From NCBI GenBank assembly GCA_032622095.1, contig CP136064.1, positions 171,626,310 through 171,690,309 on the forward strand: a DNA stretch of 64,000 bases, given 5' to 3'. Below, one piece after another: positions 50,370 to 63,604 of this stretch (position 1 is the stretch's first letter; each line of letters starts with the position of its first letter). Under the pieces are notes generated by a model that was not told the origin of the DNA, did no database searches, and was given only the letters and a program-made list of their open reading frames with translations. A program made the position numbers and the translations under genes. Source of the DNA: Siphonodentalium dalli (lineage: Eukaryota; Mollusca; Scaphopoda; Gadilida; Siphonodentaliidae).

Positions 50370-51005
50370 TCTCATATATATTTTGAAGACCTCTGTCTGT
50401 ATGTTTGTCTGTCTGTCTGTCTGTCATTAATACAAATCTACGATTCTCGACCGATCGGGACGAAACTTGGTACGTGTGTGTAGTTTGACCAGGCGGTGGT
50501 CGTTGTCGTATTGGCGAGCCCATGCGACGCCCGTGCAGCGCATGCGCAGACGAGATCTCAGAAACGGGTGGAGCTATCGACTTGAAATTTGGTATGTGAA
50601 TGTATCTTGCCCCGGATACGAATTTTATCGGGTCGCCGAGCCCGTGCGAAGCCAGCTTCGCGCATGCGCATACGAGATCTCGGAAACGGGTGGAGCTATC
50701 GACTTGAAATTTGGTATGTGAATGTATCTTGCCCCGGATACGAATTTTATCGGGTCACCGAGCCCGTGCGACGTCAGCTTCGCGCATGCGCAGACGAGAT
50801 CTCGGAAACGGGTGGAGCTATCGACTTGAAATTTGGTATGTGAATGTATCTTGCCCCGGATAAGAATTTTATCGGGTCGCCGAGCCCGTGCGACGCCAGC
50901 TTCGCGCATGCGCAGACCAGATCTCGGAAACGTCGGGCTGGGTAGAGCTATCGACTTGAAATTTGGTTTTTGAATAGCCCGGACAACGTCGGGCTCATCG
51001 GCTAG
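50370..51005 (+). mobile_element. Helitron-like element P1
   Basis: The 5' end is TCTCATATATATTTTG at 50370 after A. The 3' end is the hairpin AGCCCGGACAACGTCGGGCT (50976-50995), six bases, then CTAG at 51002-51005. The core is 3.5 tandem units of 122 bp (starts 50552, 50674, 50796, 50918) with GGAGCTATCGACTTGAAATT and GCGCATGCGCA. The same modules occur in M3 and M4. Confidence 0.85.
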
Positions 51006-51907
51006 TCTATTATATATTTTGAAAGATCTGTGTGTTGTAAGTTTGTGTGTGTGTTTGAAATCGATGGACTCGAAAACGACTAAGCCAATTTCGATGAAAT
51101 TTGGTATTTTAGGGTATTTTCGGCCGGAGACGAACATAGGCATATTTATTTGTCCGTGCGAGGTCAACTTTTCACGTGCGGAGGTCAAATCTATTTTTAC
51201 GCCGTTTTGCGCTAATATATTTCAGTTCGGTGCTCACAAATCGATTCGATATAGCGCGAATAATAAATTGCCAGTCATATAATTTGCACGGTTAGAATCT
51301 GTGTGGCTTCATCTTTCCAACGATATATAATATGTATGTATCCGTTTTAGTTATCTGCCTCAATTATTAAGGAGAAGTGGTACGCTCTTTTATCAGGATA
51401 AAATCAATGCGTAACTTCTATGACGTCGTTAGAGGTCATAAAGTTAGATTACGTTAACTCTCACCCTGCCGATGCATTTGACTGTTTCAGACGTCTTGGC
51501 GATATCTCGGGCACCGATGGTAATTTAGCTTTACGTTGAAACTTGATAATTAATGAGTGTGTCGCGTTTATATACTTCAGTGGAAATCAACTCGGGTTAA
51601 ACTGGCGGATTTTTACGGACGAAATTAATTTGATGCATAGGGTATCTCGGTATCCGCTGGGCCGATTTCCCGGTATCCGCTGGGCCGATTTCCACCATTT
51701 TTGGGGTGTTGGTGTTTGACCCCACCTGACATTGACCTTCAAAATGGTCAATTCAAGGTCAAATCGGGTAAAACCGGATGGATTTCGACGGGTACTTTTG
51801 TTCGGGCACTGTGTTTTGGACGGGTCAAATCGTAACCCCACTTGACCTTGGCCTTCAAAATAGACAATTCAAGGTCAAAGCCCGGACGAAGTCGGGTCAC
51901 CTTCTAG
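51006..51907 (+). mobile_element. Helitron-like element P2
   Basis: It starts TCTATTATATATTTTGAAAG directly after the CTAG of P1. It ends with hairpin CCCGGACGAAGTCGGG (51881-51896), seven bases and CTAG (51904-51907). The interior (TCGATGGACTCGAAAA, GTGCGAGGTCAACTTTTCAC, TTGACCTTGGCCTTCAAAAT) matches P3 and not P1. Confidence 0.88.
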
Positions 51908-52825
51908 TCTATTATATATTTTGGAAGATCTGTTTGTGTGTTTGTGTGTTTGTGTGTTTGTGTGTAATCGATGGACTCGAAAATGGCCCAGCCGATTTCG
52001 ATGAAACTTGGTATGTGGGGGTATTTTCGGGCCAGGACTAACATAGGCCTATTAATTTGTCCGTGCGAGGTCAACTTTTCACGTGCCGAGGTCAAATCTG
52101 TTTTTACGCCGTTTTGCGCTAATATATTTCAGTTCGGTGCTTACAAATCGATTCGAAACAGCGCGAATAATAACATGCCAGTCATAATAATGACACTATG
52201 AGAATCTTTCGTGTTTCCTCTTTCCAACGATATATAATATGTATGTATCCGTTTTAGTTATCTGCCTCAATTATTAAGAAGAAGTGGTACGATCTTCTAT
52301 CAGGGTAAAAACAATGCGTAACTTCTATGACGTCGTTAGAGGTCATACAGTTAGATCACGTTAACTCTTACCCGGCCGATGCATTTGACTGTTTCAGACG
52401 TCTTGGCGATATCTCGGGCACCGATGGTAATTTATCTTCACGTTGAAACTTGATAATTAATGAGCGTGTGTATATGAGGCGCGTTTATATACTTGAGTGG
52501 AAATCAAATCGGGTTAAACTGGCGGATTTTTACGGACGAAATTTGATGCATAGGGTATCTCGGTATCCGCTGGGCCGATTTCCCGGTATCCGCTGGGCCG
52601 ATTTCCACCATTTTTGGGGTGTTGGTCCACCCGACCTTGACCTTCAAAATGATCAATTCAAGGTCAAATCGGGTAAAACCGGATGGATTTCGACGGGTAC
52701 TTTTGTCGGGTACTTTTGTTCGGGCACTGTGTTTTGGACGGGTCAAATCGTGACCCCACTTGACCTTGGCCTTCAAAATAGACAATTCAATGTCAAAGCC
52801 CGGACGAAGTCGGGTCACCTTCTAG
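51908..52825 (+). mobile_element. Helitron-like element P3
   Basis: It starts TCTATTATATATTTTGGAAG immediately after the CTAG of P2. The hairpin is at 52799-52814 and CTAG at 52822-52825, followed by T. It is about as long as P2 and highly similar throughout, with small indels. The array as a whole is flanked by A (50369) and T (52826). Confidence 0.88.
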
Positions 52826-52891
52826 TTTGATATATATATATATTGCGTGTCATATTGTACAAATTTCCCATTCACGCAGAGGCTAAGAGGG

Positions 52892-52992
<101 letters not shown>

Positions 52993-53007
52993 TGTTCTGC
53001 AGCTTAC

Positions 53008-53071
53008 GTGTACCAGTCGGCACTGCCACAAGTGTTTCGGTGGAGATATATAGTCGTTGGAACCACATACT
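53008..53071 (-). other. Exon-like block, copy 1
   Basis: A 64-bp block bordered by CCAG and GTAAGC on the minus strand lies just downstream of the TSPN exon. It could be an alternative or relic exon. The main splice from 53115 to 45012 keeps the family sequence without it. Confidence 0.3.
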
Positions 53072-53114
53072 CTGGATTTAAAGTTATTTTGGGTTGATAT
53101 GGTGAGTATCTAAC

Positions 53115-53644
53115 CTTAAAGGTGGTATCGCGTCGACGACAGCTGCCGATGCACATTGTCGTGTTGGTAACCATCAACATTGTTGGAAAATGGCGCCTCA
53201 GTTTCTTGACTTTTGTATGCATGCAATCTATCGTCAGTTTCACATGATCTAGAGACACACTGATCGCGATGGAATGCCACATATTGCTCCTTAGCGCAGG
53301 CGCGCTGAACTTGACCCTATGACGAGAGTATCTAAAAATGACGTCGCTGCGCGATACTTTGATAGAAATCGTCTGCTTCCGATTTGAAATATTTTCCAAC
53401 GAGAACAGGCACTGATTCCTGGAGTTTCGCGAATGTGATCTGAATGAAATAAAGAACGAAAATTCCTCAGGGAAAATCTTGCACGAGTGAAAAAGATCAC
53501 TGGTCGCAAATGTTATTCCAGTTGTATTCTTGGCTATGTGTATGCTTTGTATGTGATTTTCTTCGCTGAAGCTAACGTCTATTCCTGGTCTTGGAATGGA
53601 CCCCTTCGGCAATGCGAAGTAGATTAAGTTCGTTGGACGCAGTG
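53115..53644 (-). CDS. TSPEAR: TSPEAR exon: TSPN/laminin-G domain
   Basis: The acceptor TTGTGTATGTTTCAG precedes 53644. The first two bases complete a codon from a missing upstream exon. The 530 bases give residues 1-176 of the recovered protein. Features of a TSPN domain are HSCKIFPEEFSFFISFRS, the core strands around QCLFSLEN, MWHSIAISVSLDHVKLTIDC and the closing TMCIGSC. The donor AAG|GTTAGA at 53114 gives the join TTFK|GMLKDMIF, as expected for the family. Absence of a Met and signal peptide shows that at least one exon lies upstream. Confidence 0.93.
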
Positions 53645-53897
53645 CTGAAACATACACAAAATATTGTTAACTGACACGTCGTTTGCGCGTCATAACGAAC
53701 ACACTATTGGTATATGCTTGATCTTTCCGACCAATCATTTGATCAAAATAACAGATTAGTTATGTTTAATTCTGATGGAATGATATTAAACGAACACGCC
53801 CCTGGTTAAGTGGTCCTGCTAATTTACCATAATGCTGGTTGGTCCTGCTGAATTGTTCTGTTGCTGGTAGGGAAAAGCTATGCTGATATGATATCGT

Positions 53898-54553
53898 TAT
53901 TATACTTCCATGTTTTACATGGAAGTATATTGTTTTTGTGATTTTTATTTTTCTCTATTATTATTATTCTTCTTAGCAATTTTATAATGAGCATAGCTCA
54001 GTCAATACAAGAGTTAGAAAGCTAAAACTTTGTATGTATATATATGTATACAAACTCTAGTGCTTAGGCCTATTGAGAATCATGTCCTCACTTGATTTGC
54101 AGAGTTATCTCCCTTTATGTGAACAATTGGTGTTTTCAGAACTCCGAAAATATAAGGAGTACAGCACTGAAATTTGGTCGATACATACATCTTGATATCC
54201 ACTGAATCATGAGCACATCAAAAACTTTGTCCGTCTTTCCTCTCCAGAGTTATCTCCCATATATATGTCAACCTCGAAATGTTCTGATCGCCTGTTCTCA
54301 CATAGCAAGAAAGATAGCTGGATTTAGTTTCTATGGTAGTGCTGGCCGTTGTCAATATACTTCACAAAAATAATTTGGACAGGGTCGGACTTACATTTTT
54401 TGGTTAGGGTGGGGGCGAAATTTTCGCAATTTTATTTTTGCGACGATTTCAACCATTTTTACTACCATGTATCTTTAGGACGTACTAATGATCCTCCTGA
54501 AAGAATTTTGTAAATCGGTTGAGAAATGTCCAAGTTACAGACCATCGAATATT
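53898..54553. repeat. 656-bp direct duplication, copy 1
   Basis: Matches 55281-55936 with offset 1383 and no differences noticed. It begins with a hairpin (TACTTCCATG-TTTTA-CATGGAAGTA) and contains GAGTTATCTCCC twice. Both borders are sharp. Confidence 0.95.
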
Positions 54554-55280
54554 GTATTCATACATTGGCTGAGGAGAAAGTGGTTGTGACCACAACTCCT
54601 CCTAAACGACGCACATGAGCAGGATTTGGTTTATGTGAGCGTGTTACTCATAGAGAGAAGACGAACTGGTGCAATTATTACCAAGATCCAAAAATATTTG
54701 TCCCTATTAGGGAGGGGGGCAACAATTGTCATTTTTTTGTCGTCTCCGATTCGAACCAGAATTGTTGTGAAGTATCTATAGGACGTTCTGGGAGTACTCC
54801 AGAAAGAATTTTGTAAATCGGTTGAAAAATGTAGAAATTGTGGCCCATTAATTCTTATCAAGTTTAAACAAGATACACTATGGATTTAAATTCCTACAAC
54901 CAATCGTCACTTCTTTGGTGTCATTCGATGGAGAATTTCTAGTACTTCTAAATGATTACCTACTTACCGTATTATATTGATGGAAGCCAGAGATAATCGA
55001 AATGTATATACTGAACAGCATATATATAGGCCTACATAGTAGAATATCGCCACAATATCTTACTAAAACTCTACTATATAATAAAGGGGCATCAATTGCG
55101 AACACAATCACGCAAAAATTAGCTCGATATCTCGAAAATTGGCCGAGATATGGTGACTTTTCTACCCGCGTCACTTAATTCCGAGGTATGGGTGGGGGTC
55201 ACACCAGAACGTTCCAACTGAACACAGAAATGTCAAGAAACCGTACTATCGACATACCAATCAATTCCGCGCGATTCCCT

Positions 55281-55936
55281 TATTATACTTCCATGTTTTA
55301 CATGGAAGTATATTGTTTTTGTGATTTTTATTTTTCTCTATTATTATTATTCTTCTTAGCAATTTTATAATGAGCATAGCTCAGTCAATACAAGAGTTAG
55401 AAAGCTAAAACTTTGTATGTATATATATGTATACAAACTCTAGTGCTTAGGCCTATTGAGAATCATGTCCTCACTTGATTTGCAGAGTTATCTCCCTTTA
55501 TGTGAACAATTGGTGTTTTCAGAACTCCGAAAATATAAGGAGTACAGCACTGAAATTTGGTCGATACATACATCTTGATATCCACTGAATCATGAGCACA
55601 TCAAAAACTTTGTCCGTCTTTCCTCTCCAGAGTTATCTCCCATATATATGTCAACCTCGAAATGTTCTGATCGCCTGTTCTCACATAGCAAGAAAGATAG
55701 CTGGATTTAGTTTCTATGGTAGTGCTGGCCGTTGTCAATATACTTCACAAAAATAATTTGGACAGGGTCGGACTTACATTTTTTGGTTAGGGTGGGGGCG
55801 AAATTTTCGCAATTTTATTTTTGCGACGATTTCAACCATTTTTACTACCATGTATCTTTAGGACGTACTAATGATCCTCCTGAAAGAATTTTGTAAATCG
55901 GTTGAGAAATGTCCAAGTTACAGACCATCGAATATT
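55281..55936. repeat. 656-bp direct duplication, copy 2
   Basis: Second copy of 53898-54553. After ACCATCGAATATT the copies diverge. The ~725 bp between them is unrelated except for TGAAAGAATTTTGTAAATCG-like phrases near 54800. Confidence 0.95.
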
Positions 55937-56289
55937 ATATAATTTGGCTAATGAAGGAGCATGGGAGAGGGTGAGACCATACCGGGGAGGCGACGAGACC
56001 ATGCCGTGTGGTGATACCATGTCGGGGGTGGTGAGGCCAGGCCGAGGGTGGTGAGACCAGGCTGACCGGTGGCGGATGTAAACGTCAGATTTAGCACACA
56101 CAAAAAAAAAAAACAAAAAAAAAAAAAAGCGGTATAATATTTTTATTGCGTGCTCCAGATGGGAAGAGTGATTCGGACCGGAATATACCATTTATCAGTT
56201 TCTTGTCCCAACCGTTACCGATCTACAGCATGGACAAGAAAATGACATATTTTTGGCGCCAATTCCAATGGGCTAATTGATGAACAAGG

Positions 56290-57540
56290 TTAATGCAGGA
56301 GCGGGTATACTGGTATCTCACAGGTAGGCCCCCGAAGTTTGATAGCTCTACTATAACAGAAACCTGCCCAACAGCGAGCGAGGTTCGGTGGGTTCAGACT
56401 TTTTGCAAATTCCAACAAAAATCAAAGGGGGGAAATTGTCTAAAAAATGAAACATCGAGCTAAAATTGTTCTGAGTAGTGCATATGATAGATAGTATCCA
56501 AGCGCAACTTATTGATATCTGCTTAATTGGCGCTAAGGTCGAATGTTTACTCGTAGCGAGGCTTTATAATGTAAATAAGTTTTGTTAAGTGCTGTATCAC
56601 TAACCTATTTTTCTCGCCAAATCCGACCGGGTTAATGAAGGAGCGAGCTAATGCAGGAGCAGGTACGTCGATATACTTCTGATAATATCCGAAAGTTTGA
56701 CCGCTCTACTATCAAAGCAACCTGACCAACGGAGAACTCGTGTTCAGGTGGGTTCAAATTGGCAACTTCCAACAAAAACCAAAAGTTGAAAAATACTTCA
56801 AAATATCAAATACGGAGTTACAATTTTGCTGATGAGCGGGTGTGATAGGGGGTATCAACGCCCAACTCTGGTGCAATTTCTTAAGTTTCAGAGCAAAGGG
56901 TTTACTAGTGGCGACGCGATATAGCGTAATACGCACTACATGCAGATGAACACAGCCTGCCATAGATATATGGCAAAACTCGAAATTATCCAATATTCCC
57001 GTCAAATTCAAACAGGCTAATGAAGGAGCGAGTGAAATGCGCTAGCAGGTACATCGGTATATAATAGATACGTCCTGGAAGTTTGACTGTCGTTGTTTAA
57101 AAGCAATCCATTTAACAGAGAGCTTGCATCGGTGTGGGTCGAGGCTTTCTGCAAATTCCGTGACATGTACTAACTTTTAAAATAAATGCGCAATGAGTTA
57201 ATCAGGATTAAGTGCCCGATATTACATGCATTCACATGTTAATAGGAAAATACGACCGGATGACTGTATACACTAGGACATTTATTAATATTAATATAAT
57301 GCAGGGACAGGTACGTCGGTATACTGTCAGATTGCCCGCAAATTTTGACCGCTCTGCTATAAATGCAACCTGCCCAACGGAGAGCTCGGTTAGGAATGGT
57401 TCACACGTTTTGAAAAAGTCCACCAAAACTCAATGGGGGTGGAATCTCGAATCCAGATAATGCAAAATTGACGAGTGGATGTGATGGGTAGTATCTATGT
57501 GCAACTTTAGTGCGATTTTCTAAGTTTTTGAGCGAACGAC
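56290..57540. repeat. Degenerate tandem repeat, ~260-385-bp units
   Basis: Four units start near 56293, 56651, 57036 and 57299. Each has AATGCAGGAGCRGGTA, TTTGACCGCTCTACTAT, AACCTGCCCAACGGAGAGCT and GTGGGTTCA in the same order. Units differ by many substitutions and deletions. Confidence 0.8.
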
Positions 57541-59660
57541 TATAGAATGTTGCACGGCCGTAGCATTATATTAATGATATATATCTTAAGACTTTCATGG
57601 CTTACAGTGGTATGTAGTATTTCACTTATTTAGTGTGAGAGTGTTTGTTATAAATTAGCAGCCAGGGTTGTGGCGTATTGCATAATATTAGTATCATTAT
57701 AACAATCGTAACAAGAGACTAAGGGCAGTAATCGCCACGACAGTTTTAACAAATAAATCCGCATATATCATTAATAATTACCAACAGGTCGAAATTCTGA
57801 ACTTACAATCCATGTCTATGATCTTTTTCTCATTCATTTCTTTTAATTATTTAATATATAATTTCCATATAATATAAAGATTGTGTTCATTAAAACTTAA
57901 ATATTCCATGGAAGTATAAAATTTCTGGCATTTCAGAAATTTAAATCCTAGTTTTATTTAAAGTTATTATTTTCGCGTTGTTTTGTCAATCTGAAATCGG
58001 GGAAAGGCTACTATGTGACTTCCTTCAAAAACATTAATGTTGTGAAGTATCTGAATTGTAATAATGACAGCGTTGGTTGTTGCAAACCGGCCATAATTGA
58101 GATGGCTATCCCAGTCGTTTTGCAAACAACAGCGCTGGCATTATTAAAATATTTTAAATAATATATTATTGAATGTCGTATACATATACACTGGTATCTT
58201 CTCGCATCGTTCGGATTAGCCAAACACCTAAAAAAAATACAACTTTAGGAAAAATTACTACTTTTTATTAACAGCATCGCTTTTACCTACACCAGCATCA
58301 TGACAATTCAAGAGGAACCACCAGCATCGTTAGCAAATTATCAGGACCGCTTAACCAGGGGTGGAACACCGATTATCTTAACCTACAAACTGTGTAGCAT
58401 ATATACCTAATATATACCTAATTTGGAATACAGAGACAATGCAGGTCGAACTACCGGTAAACACATTTTATAAACTCTTTAAAAAAAAGAATTTTTTAAC
58501 AATTTCCAAGCTGTTTTCACACAGGAGTGAGACAACCCAATTCATATTCAGAAGAAAAAAAACACTAACAGGAAACGTCTTTGTTGTTGGGTGTAACGAA
58601 TTGGGATGTAACTAATGCAAGCATAGCTAAGAAAAATTTTAGGCTTCAAGTCGCCAAGTGCATTTCTTGTTTGAACTGAGAAGGACTCGTCATGCTGGCG
58701 AACACCACATTCGAGGGTTCAAGTTTTATAAGAGAAACCCTGCCTACCCCATCAAGTGCAAAGTGTTGTATAAATTCAAAGGAGGTTTGAGTCGCTAATG
58801 ACTTATGTTATTGCCTTAGAGAATAAACTGATAATGCGTAAAATGTGCCAATGAAGGCTAGACGGAAAACTCAGATGGCATGCATGACGGTGGCCATTTG
58901 TTAATCTTCCAATGGCACTAAAATCATTTTGTATAAATTTGCATAATTGTAGATAATCCTGGGTAATCTACCAATTATGATAACTTTGGTACCAGTTCAG
59001 ATATATACATGCTCACCAAGTACAAGTTTGATAACATAATTTAATAGTGACGGTGACTCGTGGTAATACCTAATGAAGATTCTGGGAGAGCTATCTCTTT
59101 TCAACAGGTGTCAAACCGGGTGGTCTTCTGATCACAGTATTATTATAAATATATTATTAATCTGATTGGTGAATTTCAAGTATAAGGTATAAGTATTCAA
59201 TCAAACATTCTATGTGAGAAATTTCGTAGATCTTATCATGTGTACGCGGTGGCACGCAGGTAGACACACCCTATTGTCAGAAAATAAATTTCCAATTATT
59301 TTGGACAGAAAAGAGTGTGCACAGGTCAAATGATGGTTTATTCTGATGATCGAATTAATTACTATATCCAGAGCGTGTAAACATGACTATAAAAGGAACA
59401 AAGTTCTCTAATCTGTTCCCGAGTTCCATTCGAAAAGTCAACAGAGACACAATAGAGTAACGGCTTCCCATTTTTCGTCCATCGCACAACAATTCGACAA
59501 TGTTTATATGACAAAATGACTAATAATGACGTATCCGACAGACGATTTCGCCTTCCATCAATTCATGGCCCAATAAAGCATGGAGTACACTACGAGATCC
59601 CTTGCAGTCATATTACTGCTATTAATACGAGTTGTGTGCAAGTGAGCAAACATCGACACT
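57541..59660. other. Unassigned, AT-rich
   Basis: No recognisable gene, RNA or repeat family in this stretch. Confidence 0.5.
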
Positions 59661-59691
59661 GTTCTAGATCATGCCATGAAACTCTTCTCTA

Positions 59692-60146
59692 GCTAACGCC
59701 CGTAGAGATCATATTCCACCAGTACAAAACCTGGCAACTTTTTAAAGTTTTGACAGGGAACCTTATAAAGTCGAAAACATAATGCAGGGAATACATTTCT
59801 CAGTTTTTACCTGTTCCTTATTGAAGTACTTCACTATAGGTAAATGTCCCTACTCGAAATTTCACGACTTTGTGGGCGATTTTGCTTTGCGTCGCTTACA
59901 ATTATTGAATTTCTCCTGGGTAATTAATTCAATGTTTATTGCGATATCGGCTCATAACAGTCACAGAAAAGCATGGAATTTCGAGTTAGGATCTTTACCT
60001 ATAGTGAAGTATATTATTAAGAAACAGGTAACAACTGAGAACTATATTCCCTGCGTTATGTTTTCGACTTTATAAGGTTCCCTGTCAAAACTTCAAAAAG
60101 TTCATAGGTTTTGCACTGGTGGAATATGATCTGTACGGGCGTTAGC
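59692..60146. mobile_element. MITE with ~105-bp terminal inverted repeats
   Basis: GCTAACGCCCGTAGAGATCA at the left is mirrored by the complement at the right, and pairing runs on for about 105 bp (GACAGGGAACCTTATAAAGT inside). Weaker inverted similarity continues outward to about 59665 and 60180. A diverged relative lies at 36950-37470. The 97-codon frame inside is not a recognised protein. Confidence 0.85.
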
Positions 60147-61289
60147 CATAGTAGAGATTCATGAGATGATCTAGTAATGTTGAAAACCGTCAATCGTTTT
60201 TTATTTTATTATTATTTTATACGTGCAGCAGTCGCGGTGTCAATCTGCAAAACCGATGACTTCTCTGCGCGAGAAATCTAGATCACTTGGTGACAGTCAT
60301 TAGACGCTTTGCGTTGTCACCAGAAGTAACCGACTTTGGAGCCTGTTATAGTCCTTGTACGTGTGATCGGTGAGCAATTCCTGGTGCTGCTAACATTCGA
60401 TGTGACTCCTGCACTAAATTCCATCTCGTTCAGTTATATTGGAGGGACTTTCTGGTCCTCGAGAATTGTGCCACGCCAAATGCATGTGTATAGGACCGCA
60501 TCGTTGATGTGGGGGGGGGGGGGTGTAATGACCGCGGGGTAAATATAAAGTCAACTTGAGCAAAGTCCATTCCTGATTTGAGACCGGGGATTTCATGTAT
60601 TGTTCCTAAAGTAAGATGCGTCGAAAGCTAGAAAGTCCTTTGATGGGTGACCGATGAGCGACCGGGTACTGCTAACATTCGGTGAGACGTCTCTCTCGTT
60701 CCGTTGCAATAGCTTTTACAGGTATAACTATTTAACTGCGTGTGTTTCTGAATCGGAAAGGTGTGTTTAATATGTCTTTAAAAGCATGCAACCGTTTCAA
60801 AATAGCCTTCATAATCAAATATACACATAAAACTCCACCGCGCAGACCAGAAAAAAAACCAAGCACATGTTCAATCCACATTGACAGACTCACCCTGTTA
60901 TACAATCTTTCCAGTGCAAACCGCCTCGAGTGATATTGAAATGGAGAAATGGGCTGAAAATCACTTCTGAAGCGCACACCGAATGATTTAATGTATTTCG
61001 AAAAGAGAAAACGGGATTGACTATACGGGATTGACATTTTTCATCTGTCCGCCCGACATATATATCAGCCATTATAGTTATCGGATATTAATGAAATTTG
61101 TTATGGAGATTCACCACAATGACTGCCGTCAATAAAAGTGTTCAGTGACGTTTTGTTGTTGTTGCATTTTTGCATTATTTGCATTTTTCGTTCTCGAGTT
61201 ATAAATTTTTGTTGTTCCCCAAACATTTTTTGGAGGACTATTATAATCAGCATGCCCGTCCTGGTTGTCCCAATCATAACTTGCACGAT

Positions 61290-61640
61290 ATTAATCAGAA
61301 TTCCATGGGAAGTAGTTGGTATTTGAGAAAGCGCAAGTCAATTCGAAATTGGTCACTGTCTGTTGATTTTTTACGGAGTTATGCCCCCTTTCGACTTTGA
61401 TATCGCAGTTTTTGGATTACCCAGATGATGACTTGGACAATATTCAACATAATTTCTTGATATTTGATAAATAGTTGATATTTGAGAACGCGCATGTCAA
61501 GTTAGAATTTGGTCACGGTTCGACGATTTTATACGGAGTTATGTCCCTTTTCCGACTTAGAACTCGATATGTTTTTGTTTTGTTTTCCTGATGATAACTT
61601 GAGCATTACTCAATATAATTTCTTGATATTTGGTAATTCG
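61290..61640. repeat. Two ~160-bp diverged tandem units
   Basis: Shared phrases are GTTGATATTTGAGAACGCGC, TACGGAGTTATG-CCCTTT and ATAATTTCTTGATATTTG. The style resembles the 12.0-12.6 kb repeat. Confidence 0.7.
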
Positions 61641-62089
61641 TTACCGTCGTCGTAATCATCATCATCGGCGTCATCACCACCAAACTCAGCTTTCTGTTAT
61701 ATAACATAGAACACAAAGCATTTTTAATTGTCCTTACTTTCAGAATTCCTCCCACTGTACCGAAATTCAAATCTAAAGCACATATCAGATTCATGTTACA
61801 ACCCTACGGTACCAATGTTATGATTCGAGCGAACCAACCGGACGATCGGAAGGACAGTATTAAACACAAAGAGCATCACAACTAAGTGGACGGTTGTTAT
61901 CACTTTTGTGATGTTAATCACTTTTGTGATGTTATAACATGCTGTATGTAACAACTGCCGATGTACGGAAGTCAACATATTAAAACGCACTTCAAAGACA
62001 CATTCGTGTGGATTCACGTCGATAGGTTCAATTAAACTCAAAGGAAGTTGTGAGGGTGTGTGTGTGTGTTTGTGATAAGATGCGAAGAT

Positions 62090-62430
62090 TGTTATTACTC
62101 GAGATGTGCAATTATTTGTGGCCCAGAAAAACGTCGTCAAACGGACGGTCTCGGACAAAATTACGGATGAAGATGGATAACTCTAAAATCAAGTGGTAAT
62201 ACGGCGAAATTTCGTGATAATCAAGTGATAATGCGACCATATTTCGTTGAACAAAATGTTGATAAATAACACGTTTTGGGAAATTTGATACAACAGTTGA
62301 CAGTAGTTAGCATTATTTTGGTGCAATTAATCGATTCTGATAATTAAAGAGTATTTTGAAGAAATGTTGCTGCTGTATCTTGATGATACGGGGACCGTCT
62401 GATCGGATTGAGTACCTTCAAAATCGCGCA
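62090..62430. mobile_element. GGTACTCAATCC element, copy 3 (partial)
   Basis: Same order of blocks as 28415-28860, ending CCGTCTGATCGGATTGAGTA then CC near 62422. The left terminus is not identified. Confidence 0.7.
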
Positions 62431-63604
62431 ATACTATTTTCGCTCAGTTTTTAATGCATTGCGCGACAAAGATATTTTTCGTAAATGTCTTGTATTTGCT
62501 GACAATTTCAATCCTTAGTCGCTCCTGTTAGTGCATATTAAAGAACAATACTGTACATCGACTATAGAATGTAACTGCTCCATCATACTGATGTGAAGAT
62601 TGGTGTTTATATGCACCACATAATCATTCTGATATTTAAATAGTTAAGTACATCATTGAAATGAACTAGGAAGAAGTTTAACCACAACCACATTTTAGGG
62701 TGCTATTTCATGGGGAAAAAAACAATAAACATTGGCTGGATGTGTGTATTTAAAATAGTTTGGTTAACATAATTATCCCAGACCGTATGACCACGTTGTC
62801 AATCCAGGATTGTGGATATGGAGACGTGCTTCCGCGCGCATTCAGTCTGTAATATGTGTATTTTGTACAAGCATTGCAACATCGATGAGTTTACCATGAA
62901 TTATCGTCGTACACCGGGGGGGGGGGGGGGGGTAATGAAACATTTGCAGGAAGGTATGACGTTCTTTTTCTTCCTGTTTTTTTTTTGCATCTGGCATTTT
63001 CGGTGACATTTTTGACACCCACCCCTCCCCAAATTTCATTAATTTTGGTCTCAAACCCTACTGATATCACTCATATGACTGGAAAGTTATCTCCTTTAAT
63101 TCAAATGACAGTTTAACCTGTCTCAGAAGTTGTTTTAATTAAAACAAAATTGTTAATGCTGGCAAATATGAATATTTTACTTCAAATACTGGTTGATAGG
63201 CATTTGTCTGCCACATACATGCAATGTGGTTTCCAGGTCAGTGTATGATGAGAGTATGCTTGGTCCACCTGTGTGGTCAAATTCCATACTGCTAAACGGA
63301 TATTCTAATGCATCGGTGTTGTGGATAAATACAGTAACTCATCAGAAGCAGATGGATGTACATAACACGCTAGTGTATCTATAAGGTACATGCATCCAAT
63401 TTTACAAAAACAAACTACACATATCCCACCTTATTCCCTGCATATTCTATCATTTTCCCCTGCAAGCTATTAACCGATCATGTGTTTTGGATATTTTGCT
63501 GTAATACATTTTAAGCTGATAACATCTCAGGACATGCAGTGAACTCAATCTTGACTTTCGAGTCACTGTTGATATTTTGTAGACATATCCATGAATATCA
63601 GTTG

